Under the pieces are notes generated by a model. That model searched no databases. It saw only the letters and a program-made list of their open reading frames with translations, and was not told where the DNA came from. This document shows positions 4,883 to 11,773 of a stretch of DNA of 11,773 bases, piece by piece; the stretch's first letter is position 1, and the number at the start of each line of letters is the position of its first letter. This stretch comes from Baffinella frigidus (Eukaryota; Cryptophyceae; Cryptomonadales; Baffinellaceae): assembly GCA_026770585.1 (NCBI GenBank), contig MU646377.1:949133-960905 (forward strand). The letters are read 5' to 3'. The translations under genes were made by a program, and so were the position numbers.

Positions 4883-6490
4883 ATGGCTTTGAGATCCTGT
4901 GTCGCAAGTCTCCTGCTGTGGACCGTGCTAGCGGCCTCGGCTCGCACCCCCATGCGCCCGCCGATGCCGATCCGTCCAAAGGACGTGGCCGCCGCCCCCA
5001 AATCCAGCCCGGTCCCAGCCCCAAAAGATGAAACGGCTGGCCTCGAGTGGGGGCTCAAACACAAGGTCCCTCCCCCTCTACGCTGGACCATGATAGCTGC
5101 AGAAGCATGCCCGCCCATGTGGATCCACCGGACGACAGATCTCCCAGCGTACGCTCCCGCCGCCACCCTCAAACACAACCCGGCCCCCCAAAAAGCCGTA
5201 ACGGCTGGAACTGAGCAGGACCCCAAATCCAAGGTCCCCCCCCCCCTACGGTGGACCATGATTCCTGCACCACCACGAGCGCCCATATGGATCCACCGAA
5301 CGACAAACCTCCCACCGTACGCTACCGCTGCCACTCCCAAACAAAACCCGGGCCCCCAAAAAGTTGTAACGGCTGGGATTGAGCGGGATCCCAAATCCAA
5401 GGTCCTCCCCCACCAGCGGAGGACCATGATACCTGCAACTGCACCCTCGCCTCTGAGGATTCGACGGATGACAAATCTCGCACTGTACGCCGCCCTAGAT
5501 CCCAGATTCACTGTGGATCCCCCTCCAAAACTCTCAACGACAGGAACCGAACAGAGACCCAAACTCCGGACACCCGAAGACACCTCACGAGCTAGATCTA
5601 CTAACCAAACCTTCCAAACCCGGACCACAAAACACATCACAACAAATGGTACACTGACACCGACCCACGTAGCAAATGACAAGCGTACCTCCCTGCAACT
5701 CCGAACATCGTCAAACAAGGTCCCCCCCCACCCTACCACACCAAACAAAACATATGATCCTTCCGCATGCACTAAAGACAAGAAACGAACGTCCACAGCA
5801 CAATCTAGAATGCAAACCAGTGTCACCCCATCGGCAATGCCAAAACGACACGCCCTCCCACAAAAACACCCTGCAATACCAGCTGACCCTACACTACACA
5901 GTGCCACTCAGTACTTAGCACTACCCAAAAGAACCTCACACATTAAAAACACAAAAAATGAACCCCAACTGCACCACATGAACATCAAATCACAACTCCA
6001 ACACTCACCTATTACATCCGTGCCTCACACGCTGGCAGGACTTAGCGACACCTGCAACACGTCCAAGACTCTCGAAGTACTTCAAGCTCCCGCCATATCA
6101 CATCAAAAAAAACAAATCGACATCAAATCAACATCAAAGTCAAATGCGACACCTTTGCCCTCTCGGCTACCACCGCCTCACCGAGCACCCCCGCGCCTCT
6201 CCGCGGCTCCCCGGGCCAACCCCTCCCAACCACCCACCAAAGCAGCGAGGGAGGGTCGGGGTTTGATCCAGCGACACCCTACACCCGACACCTTTCACCC
6301 TACACCTTACACCCTACACCCTACACCCTACACCCTACACCCTACACCCTCACGCTACACTCTAAACCCTACACCCCACAACCTACACCCTACACCCTAC
6401 ACCCTTCACTCAACACCCCACACTCTTCACCCTACACCCTACACCCTACACCCTACACCCTACACCCTACACCCTCACGCTACACTCTAA
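4883..6490 (+). CDS. Retroelement N-terminal frame with four 56-residue repeats
   Basis: A 535-codon frame starts at an ATG in good context (CCCCATGG). Residues 1-20 are hydrophobic and look like a signal peptide. Residues of about 13-228 are four tandem repeats of 55-56 residues, each with a W-T-M-I box, an I-H-R-T-T box and a T-A-G box. The middle region is Lys/Thr/Pro/Gln-rich and basic, as expected for a nucleic-acid-binding ORF1-like part. The end reads YTLHPTP heptads from the CCCTACA array. No zinc knuckle or RRM is evident. The frame overlaps the next one by about 445 bases. The stop at 6488-6490 lies in the second 125-bp array unit, so this is probably the N-terminal part of one larger polyprotein rather than a separate protein. 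A 413-codon antisense frame (5907-4666) exists here and is less likely. Confidence 0.5.
   Translation: MALRSCVASLLLWTVLAASARTPMRPPMPIRPKDVAAAPKSSPVPAPKDETAGLEWGLKHKVPPPLRWTMIAAEACPPMWIHRTTDLPAYAPAATLKHNPAPQKAVTAGTEQDPKSKVPPPLRWTMIPAPPRAPIWIHRTTNLPPYATAATPKQNPGPQKVVTAGIERDPKSKVLPHQRRTMIPATAPSPLRIRRMTNLALYAALDPRFTVDPPPKLSTTGTEQRPKLRTPEDTSRARSTNQTFQTRTTKHITTNGTLTPTHVANDKRTSLQLRTSSNKVPPHPTTPNKTYDPSACTKDKKRTSTAQSRMQTSVTPSAMPKRHALPQKHPAIPADPTLHSATQYLALPKRTSHIKNTKNEPQLHHMNIKSQLQHSPITSVPHTLAGLSDTCNTSKTLEVLQAPAISHQKKQIDIKSTSKSNATPLPSRLPPPHRAPPRLSAAPRANPSQPPTKAAREGRGLIQRHPTPDTFHPTPYTLHPTPYTLHPTPSRYTLNPTPHNLHPTPYTLHSTPHTLHPTPYTLHPTPYTLHPHATL
4895..5566 (+). repeat. Four tandem copies of a 168-bp unit
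   Basis: Unit starts (AAGGTCC) fall at 5063, 5231 and 5399, exactly 168 bases apart. A first, more diverged copy of about 165 bases precedes them from about 4895. The unit length is a multiple of three, so the frame is kept. Between copies two and three I count differences at codon positions 1:2:3 of 8:6:14, which suggests protein-level constraint. Confidence 0.9.
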
Positions 6491-6535
6491 ACCCGATACC
6501 CTACAAACTACACCCTACACCTTACACCCCACAAT
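6291..6535 (+). repeat. CCCTACA heptanucleotide array with a duplicated 125-bp higher-order unit
   Basis: The array is made of CACCCTA units, a one-base variant of the telomere-type CCCTAAA. The distinctive break CACGCTACACTCTAAACCC occurs at 6351 and again at 6476, 125 bases apart, each time preceded by CACCCTA repeats. Because 7 is not a multiple of 3, the array encodes the same heptad, YTLHPTP, in every plus frame. Confidence 0.9.
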
Positions 6536-6540
6536 ACTTC

Positions 6541-6921
6541 TTGAAAGAACCTCCTAAAATTACCAATACCACTCACAATTCCCCCTCCCCAAATAAAACT
6601 GTGACCACCCCCTTAACAGGCAAACGAAGCCCCATCTGCTCGCGCTCGTCTTCCGTCGCTCTTCAACCTAACGCCATCCCAAGCTCCGCTGACTACACAC
6701 CAAAGATCCCAACAAACGGCGCGACAACTTATCCTCGTGTAGTACAGACCACGAGAAAATACAAATTAAATACAAAAAATCCCGTACATCAAACATCCTT
6801 GGTACGACCTTGGTCTGCTCGCTTTCTCGCTTCTGCTGTACATCCACAAATATCACCCAACTGCACATGCCAGCACGCCCGCAATCCCCAACGCACCGTC
6901 GCATCATATCGCGCTGTAAGC
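6541..6921 (+). other. Open but ATG-less stretch of the element
   Basis: The register used by the OTU/endonuclease frame is open here, and indeed from 6046, but has no ATG before 6922. If the two registers were one polyprotein, this would encode a Thr/Ser/Pro-rich linker. No other feature is visible. Confidence 0.5.
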
Positions 6922-9900
6922 ATGCCACACATGAAGTCTCTGAATGAAACCAAAATCCTTCAATGCGTACCTCCACTCTCCTCATCACAGATCGCGCGAC
7001 CACCCATCACCATTTCCACCATAAAAAACCTCTTGCTCAGAGTCCCCACCCACACTCCACTCCTCCATCCACCCGCCGCCCCCCAACTCACAAGAAGATT
7101 GGAGCTCCACACGAATCACCTCCTTCTCACTATCATTCCGACCCTACCTCCGAGAAATGCCCCTCCTCAAGGGGCATTCACGCGGATCTCAGGCTGCGCC
7201 TCGTTGACTCCCGACCCCTCACCCACAACTCCCTCCATGACCAGAGCTGCTCCGCTCACCGCCATAGCCTCGCTGCCCCCACTAAGCCACACCGCAGACC
7301 GCCCGATGTCACTGCTCGCGAGAAACGTCCGCGTGATCCCGAACCCATGGTTGCGCGAGTGGGCATGCGTGACATGCACGTCCGCGACAGTGGATCCCCA
7401 GAACCCAAATTTGGAGAGAGCCTTCTTGAAGGCAAGCTCCCCCAGAAGGATCACCATTCAAAAAATGGTGATCCTTCTGATATTATGCCTCACCGTTCTA
7501 TATCTTCTCGAGAATTACCTTTCGTCAAAACACACTTACTCTCATACCAAAATACCCATGAACAAGCCTCCCCCACTAAGCTCCACAGGCACTCCAATCC
7601 CCTCCAATAAATCACAAAATCACGCTCATGGCAAAACAATCGACCTAGCGAGACCAAACGCGAAAAACCCAAACAAAACAAAACTCCAGAAAAACGCTGG
7701 TCGCCCAAAACAAAGCACCCCCCCCCCCCCTAACACCCAGACGTGTAACCATGTACCGCAAATCTCACATTATTATACCAAATGGACCTCCAAAAAATAT
7801 TTGTCGCCAACAAAGATCACACACGCCCAGAAAACTAAAAACCATCTACAAGGAGGTGCAGCCGGAGCATCATTCAAAGCAACCAGAATGCGCCTCTCAG
7901 CAAATGCCAACACTGCGGCGCAGAAAAAACTCGTACACGTTCGTCCTGCAGTACAACATAAAGCAACAGAAACATTCCACTCCGACCCAAAAGACGACTA
8001 TGATAAAATACTCAAAACTGACAGATCCCTGAAAACAGAAAATGAATTAATGCAGAACTGGAGAACCTTCAATAAAAGTGACACTCATAAACGATTTGCG
8101 TACCTGCTAAGGAAAGAACCTCTAGGTGTCCTGCAAAAAAGAAACACTGAGAATGTGACAATAGAAGTTAACTACATTAATAAACCACCCCTACTTTGGT
8201 GGTCCATTTTGGTGGTGCAACTAAAAAAGCACCTGGACATTAAAAGTCTATCCCAACGGAGAGCCGGAGGCCCCACTTCACATGGACCCGCGCACGAACC
8301 AGTTACCTCAATATGGCCAGGAAAAAACCACGGGTACACACATCTAGGAAACTCGCCCTACTACCAACAATACTATAAACTCGCCCAGATAACAAACTAC
8401 ACTTCGATCCCCCATACCTGTGTACAAAATCCCACTTCGGTTTTTGGAGACACTGGCTGGAAGACAATAATTAAAACTGTGAAAGCCGAACACGCCCAAA
8501 CTCGCATCACTGAATCCTCTCATGCCACACTGATACTTGTAGCAGGACATTACTGGCTTGCACACACCAAAGACTCATCAGTGGACAATGCTTGGCAACT
8601 ATGGTGGGTGCGACCTGATGGAAACTGCCTTTTTCACGCATTCAAGCTCCTACTCGAACTACGAGAACCAGACACCTTGCCCAACACAACCCATCAAACA
8701 CTAAGGCAGCAATCCACGGACCGCATCTACACCCATGTACCCACGCGCCTCCGTGCTTCATTTGTAAACTACAATGCGGATCGAAATGATTTCAAACAAC
8801 TTGATGACCACGAACCCATCCCATGGGAACTGTTCCTTCAACGAGAAAACACCGCCAATAGAGACGCACAACCTTTCCACCTGAGCGCCTTGGCCGATTT
8901 CTATAAACTTTACCCCCACGTGACATACCACATCCCACAGAATGACACCTGGTTAACACAAAGCACAGAATCATTCCAAAACATACTGGATACATTGGAG
9001 GATATGCACTTTCAGCAACCACACCCGCTCCAAACTTCCTTGCATCCATACACCTTAACAGCACAAGACACTATGAACTCCACAATGCGCAACAAAACAA
9101 ACTACTCCAAAACCGCCATTGTCAAACCACTGACAGAGATAAACCCCCGACAATCGACTGTCAAACCCCCCACAGAAAAAAAACACACCCGATCACCCTC
9201 CCCCACAAAACGCAATCTCCGACCACGTGGTGACACCTCGGAAGCACCGAGTAGAAAAACAAGGACCCGCGAATCATCCCCTGAACCACGTAGCACTCGA
9301 ATTCGAATCTCGACAGGGAAAACAAGGACGCGAGAACCATCCCCCGCACCACGTAGCACACGAATCCGAACCACATCTCCTCGTGAACTATCCCCACCAA
9401 ACAAAGAAAGAACTGCAGAATACGAATCGCCTCCACCTTCATCACCCCTAGCAATAACAAGCCCATACTCCCAACAAGCCCTAACAAGATCCGTCTCAAT
9501 GCCTGGGAGAACACCAAAATCTCCGACACACTTACGGAGGTCCATCTCAAACGGATCGATGCCACCACCTCAACCCTCGCTAGACATAAACTCGCGACCC
9601 TTATCACTACCTGCATCACCAGCACGACCACCCAAACACCCTAACCCTCCCGCCCCCCACATAAACACCGAAAAGGACCCATGCATGCCAATCACAAGCA
9701 CGGAATACAATCCCATAATCACAGGAGACTTATGGCCCCACCTCCTGACAAACTCAGCGGAAGCCGCAACTAACCTCCGACAGTTTTTAAGTGTCCCCCC
9801 ACCAAATGAACAAGAACAACAACAAGATAATAACGTCCCCATCGAACCCCCTACTGAAACATTCATCATTGAAACACCCGATCTCCCCCCACCACCACAC

Positions 9901-11773
9901 CCAACACTACCAACTACCCTACCAGCTCTCTTAAAAGCCCTTGGCGGCCTCCATGGTGACCAACTCTTTGACAACGATACACTAACTGCCCCCCGAATCC
10001 TCCTCCTTAATACCGCTGGTGACTGTGATCCCCTCCTCCCATCGGGATGGGTCCGACCCCACTCCCGACTGCAAGCAGTCAAACATCTCATTGACACGGG
10101 ACGCATCGTCATGGCGGCCCTGGTTGAAGCACATCTCGGACCAAAACAACTTTCATCACTGCAGGACTACATCCACTACACCAAAAACCATTCCACTGCC
10201 GTAGTGGGCTGTCCAACCTCCACGTCAACCACCAAAGTCCTGGAAGAAAACAAAACCACCTCCAGATACAATGTGGGCCCAGCTGGGATCGTGCTCCTCT
10301 TACATATCACCCTGAAACCTTTTCTGAAAGAACACAAAAGAGCCTGCTCAGGTCGACTACTGTGGGTACAACTGTTTGAAACACACTTCATTATCATTTA
10401 CGGCGTCTCGGCCCCCCCTAACAATCCATCACACCACAAGCATCAGCTCGCCGTTGACCTATGCAGAGAAGCATTAGAGATTGATGCCAAAATACCAGAT
10501 GACGTCCCCAAAGTGTTCCTCGGCGACTGGAATCAGACCACCGAACCGACCCACAGGGCGACGAACACGTCCCTCCCGTACGACCGAGCACCGCACAACA
10601 TAGAAGCAGCCCTTGAGCGGCGAGGATACCGTGACCTCCACTCCATGCGCCACAAGAACCACCAACACTTCACACGCAGATCCCCAAATGGACCTGATGG
10701 GAAACCGACATCCCAGTCATACATTGATCGCATCTATCTCAACCCCGCAGCCGCACAGATGTCTCCCGAAGCCCTGCGCTCAGCAATCGCCATGAAACCG
10801 GGCCCATACGGCACTGACCACTGTCCAGTGTTTGCATGCCTGCCAGGCCTCCAAATCCCCCACAATGCACGCCAAACCCAAAAAGTAAATGGAACCGTAG
10901 CCATTGCCACCCCAAACCCGATGCCGGCTCGATGGAATCGCGCAAATGACCCTGCAATCTACAAAAACAACCTTATGGAATTAAACCACACCAAAATCGC
11001 TCGTGACCAAGCTGCCAAGGAATGGATAACAACCTCCGAAAGATGGAAACAAAGCAGGAATGACCTCAAAATACTCAAACTCTCAACTTTCTCACCCCTT
11101 CTCCGCGCAACAATCGTGGAAACCACGCAAAATAACCTTGACACAACAACAAACAACACTAACCACATCTCTCAAGCGGCCCTGCGCACCCAACAACTCC
11201 TCAACGATTACCCAGAAGGCGACACCTTCCACCTGGACTCAATCCTTGGCTCAATGCAAAACAAAAGAATGCAGCTCCTTTCTAAGGACTTGAGAAAGGC
11301 TGAAATAGCGTCACGCAATCAATCAACCTCAAGAAAACGACACCTCCCGACTCCCCATCCACACACTGCCACCCTCCAAACATTTGTCACCGCATGGCTC
11401 AGACATGACCCACTCCTCATCCACAGCCACACCTCCCACCTTACAACCCTACCATCCAACAAAATCATGGAAATGTCACACACAATATCCCACCAAGCAC
11501 GCTTATGCAACCCCCCACCCAAATTGACTGTCACACGGACACAAGCGCTGACAGACGCATGGACCATGTGGCTGAAAGGACCCCAAGGCGCCCTGCAACT
11601 GGCACTGAACCGACTCTTTGCCGCAGACAAAATTCTCCTGCCCTCAGGCACATGGTCCTCGGGAGTGGCCGAGCCCAACCTCCGAATTCGAGAATCCATG
11701 AAAGCGCTAAACCTCGGCCGTGCCAGCACATCCTCGCTAGACAGCATCCTCCGCCAACACCTCTGCCTGCACC
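6922..11773 (+). CDS. Retroelement polyprotein: OTU protease and APE endonuclease, C-terminus outside window
   Basis: From the first in-register ATG at 6922 the frame stays open for 1617 codons to the window edge. Residues 566-569 are D-G-N-C inside RPDGNCLFHAF, the OTU catalytic Cys motif. A late His candidate is H696 (DMHF). Residues of about 745-880 are Arg/Ser/Pro-rich with two 21-residue repeats starting at K779 and K800. Residues of about 1024-1307 form an endonuclease/exonuclease/phosphatase domain with N1030 (LLNTAG), E1069 (VEAHL), Y1160, D1202 and N1204 (GDWN), S1266-Y-I-D1269, and D1299-H1300 (TDHCPV). All expected catalytic positions are present, so the domain looks intact. The remaining 300 residues are a basic linker. 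No reverse transcriptase motif is reached. The product should nick target DNA for target-primed reverse transcription; the role of the OTU part is unknown. The start codon is uncertain because the register is open upstream to 6046. Confidence 0.75.
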   Translation, partial: MPHMKSLNETKILQCVPPLSSSQIARPPITISTIKNLLLRVPTHTPLLHPPAAPQLTRRLELHTNHLLLTIIPTLPPRNAPPQGAFTRISGCASLTPDPSPTTPSMTRAAPLTAIASLPPLSHTADRPMSLLARNVRVIPNPWLREWACVTCTSATVDPQNPNLERAFLKASSPRRITIQKMVILLILCLTVLYLLENYLSSKHTYSHTKIPMNKPPPLSSTGTPIPSNKSQNHAHGKTIDLARPNAKNPNKTKLQKNAGRPKQSTPPPPNTQTCNHVPQISHYYTKWTSKKYLSPTKITHAQKTKNHLQGGAAGASFKATRMRLSANANTAAQKKLVHVRPAVQHKATETFHSDPKDDYDKILKTDRSLKTENELMQNWRTFNKSDTHKRFAYLLRKEPLGVLQKRNTENVTIEVNYINKPPLLWWSILVVQLKKHLDIKSLSQRRAGGPTSHGPAHEPVTSIWPGKNHGYTHLGNSPYYQQYYKLAQITNYTSIPHTCVQNPTSVFGDTGWKTIIKTVKAEHAQTRITESSHATLILVAGHYWLAHTKDSSVDNAWQLWWVRPDGNCLFHAFKLLLELREPDTLPNTTHQTLRQQSTDRIYTHVPTRLRASFVNYNADRNDFKQLDDHEPIPWELFLQRENTANRDAQPFHLSALADFYKLYPHVTYHIPQNDTWLTQSTESFQNILDTLEDMHFQQPHPLQTSLHPYTLTAQDTMNSTMRNKTNYSKTAIVKPLTEINPRQSTVKPPTEKKHTRSPSPTKRNLRPRGDTSEAPSRKTRTRESSPEPRSTRIRISTGKTRTREPSPAPRSTRIRTTSPRELSPPNKERTAEYESPPPSSPLAITSPYSQQALTRSVSMPGRTPKSPTHLRRSISNGSMPPPQPSLDINSRPLSLPASPARPPKHPNPPAPHINTEKDPCMPITSTEYNPIITGDLWPHLLTNSAEAATNLRQFLSVPPPNEQEQQQDNNVPIEPPTETFIIETPDLPPPPHPTLPTTLPALLKALGGLHGDQLFDNDTLTAPRILLLNTAGDCDPLLPSGWVRPHSRLQAVKHLIDTGRIVMAALVEAHLGPKQLSSLQDYIHYTKNHSTAVVGCPTSTSTTKVLEENKTTSRYNVGPAGIVLLLHITLKPFLKEHKRACSGRLLWVQLFETHFIIIYGVSAPPNNPSHHKHQLAVDLCREALEIDAKIPDDVPKVFLGDWNQTTEPTHRATNTSLPYDRAPHNIEAALERRGYRDLHSMRHKNHQHFTRRSPNGPDGKPTSQSYIDRIYLNPAAAQMSPEALRSAIAMKPGPYGTDHCPVFACLPGLQIPHNARQTQKVNGTVAIATPNPMPARWNRANDPAIYKNNLMELNHTKIARDQAAKEWITTSERWKQSRNDLKILKLSTFSPLLRATIVETTQNNLDTTTNNTNHISQAALRTQQLLNDYPEGDTFHLDSILGSMQNKRMQLLSKDLRKAEIASRNQSTSRKRHLPTPHPHTATLQTFVTAWLRHDPLLIHSHTSHLTTLPSNKIMEMSHTISHQARLCNPPPKLTVTRTQALTDAWTMWLKGPQGALQLALNRLFAADKILLPSGTWSSGVAEPNLRIRESMKALNLGRASTSSLDSILRQHLCLH
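7156..7178. repeat. Perfect 9-bp hairpin
   Basis: AATGCCCCT (7156-7164) and AGGGGCATT (7170-7178) are complementary around a 5-base loop. It lies in the coding frame of the element, about 265 bases before a stronger hairpin. Confidence 0.8.
7443..7479. repeat. Perfect 16-bp hairpin inside the coding frame
   Basis: 7443-7458 pairs with 7464-7479 without mismatch around the loop CAAAA. The stem contains GGATCACCATT / AATGGTGATCC. An ATGGTGATCCTTCTG string therefore occurs on both strands. In the main frame it encodes the start of a hydrophobic stretch, MVILLILCLTVLYLL (residues 182-196). Confidence 0.9.
8602..9040 (+). other. OTU-type cysteine protease domain (within the polyprotein)
   Basis: The motif WWVRPDGNCLFHAF gives the D-G-N-C signature of OTU peptidases, followed by a helix-like KLLLEL segment. 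About 80 residues later comes PFHLSALADFYKLYPHVTYHI, resembling the central OTU helix and strand. The usual late His-Tyr is not obvious; DMHF (H696) is the best candidate. A well-formed LILVAGHYWLA lies before the Cys, which is unusual. OTU proteins typically remove ubiquitin; their role in LINEs is not established. Confidence 0.7.
9256..9381 (+). repeat. Two 63-bp tandem repeats encoding an Arg/Ser/Pro-rich motif
   Basis: AAAACAAGGAC starts at 9256 and 9319, 63 bases or 21 codons apart. Both copies read K-T-R-T-R-E-x-S-P-x-P-R-S-T-R-I-R. The segment is strongly basic and could bind RNA or act in nuclear import, by analogy with RS-rich regions. Confidence 0.8.
9991..10842 (+). other. APE-type endonuclease domain (within the polyprotein)
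   Basis: The conserved blocks occur in the correct order and spacing: RILLLNTAG, MAALVEAHL, FIIIYGVSAPPNN, VFLGDWNQ, SYIDRIYL and GTDHCPVFACL. They supply the metal-binding Asn and Glu, the Asp-x-Asn pair, the S-x-I-D motif and the final Asp-His typical of the endonuclease/exonuclease/phosphatase superfamily as found in LINEs. No catalytic residue appears to be lost. Confidence 0.85.

Larger units (their letters stand above)
4883..11773 (+). mobile_element. Non-LTR (LINE) retrotransposon, OTU plus APE type, 3' end outside window
   Basis: The plus strand from 4883 to the end carries two overlapping registers of one large coding unit. Its domains are tandem N-terminal repeats, a telomere-like heptad array, an OTU cysteine-protease motif, an Arg/Ser/Pro-rich stretch and an APE-type endonuclease. 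The APE domain upstream of an expected reverse transcriptase is the classic order of APE-bearing LINEs. An added OTU domain is known from Dualen/RandI elements of Chlamydomonas, which also carry a second, restriction-like endonuclease after the reverse transcriptase. Whether this copy has that part lies beyond 11773. The strand is strongly C-rich and G-poor, unlike the GC-rich host gene. The 5' boundary is uncertain, and no target-site duplication could be identified. Confidence 0.75.

Noticed and set aside
4666-5907. 413-codon antisense frame across the 168-bp repeats
   Set aside because: It mirrors the plus-strand repeat frame, the repeat length preserves both frames, and its flanks show no domain. 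The plus strand continues into the recognised element.
6963-7610. 215-codon plus-strand frame in a third register
   Set aside because: It overlaps the long OTU/endonuclease frame entirely, has low-complexity His/Pro/Ser composition, and G-poor skew makes chance open frames common here. A local frame change cannot be fully excluded.
9102-9631. Two overlapping minus-strand frames of 147 and 156 codons opposite the Arg/Ser/Pro-rich segment
   Set aside because: They are antisense shadows of a repetitive, T-poor coding region and show no recognisable domain.
10840-11773. Start of the reverse transcriptase domain
   Set aside because: I looked for the conserved catalytic Asp-Asp box and the other reverse transcriptase blocks in this stretch and saw none. 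It reads as the linker between endonuclease and reverse transcriptase.

Overview
The window looks like nuclear DNA from a eukaryote whose telomere-type repeat is TTTAGGG (written CCCTAAA on the other strand). That repeat is typical of plants and many green algae, and also occurs in some alveolates and other protists. Degenerate copies are scattered over the first 3.6 kb, GC-rich exon-like pieces are flanked by GT and AG dinucleotides, and the right half is a non-LTR retrotransposon of an architecture I associate with green algae (Dualen/RandI-like). A unicellular green alga is my best guess, with low certainty. There are no rRNA or tRNA genes, CRISPR arrays or bacterial operons.

Layout. Bases 1-141 are a TA microsatellite. 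Bases 150-3640 are a mosaic of interstitial telomere-like arrays, whose G-rich strand flips several times, mixed with short repeat families. These include a MITE-like family with CCACACAGCGG ends, a three-arm inverted repeat, a 52-bp-arm hairpin element, paired 12-bp palindromes and duplicated modules. Small exon-like pieces lie inside this mosaic. The clearest is 2109-2032 on the minus strand, one blade of a beta-propeller with perfect splice borders. With a 35-bp candidate exon at 3532-3498 and a long GC-rich open frame starting at 4529, it may form one minus-strand host gene, tentatively TAF1C/RRN6-like, whose introns consist of telomere-like repeats.

Bases 4530-4882 hold no convincing gene and separate the minus-strand gene from the plus-strand element. 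From 4883 to the end runs a large plus-strand non-LTR retrotransposon. Its first frame (4883-6490) holds four copies of a 168-bp repeat and then a CCCTACA heptanucleotide array. A second frame, one register away, is open from 6046 past the window end. It encodes an OTU-type cysteine protease motif, an Arg/Ser/Pro-rich segment and an apparently intact APE-type endonuclease. The reverse transcriptase is expected just beyond 11773.

The main result is that the frame break between the two parts of the element coincides with a duplicated 125-bp higher-order unit of the CCCTACA array. With only one copy of that unit, both parts would lie in a single frame of more than 2200 codons.
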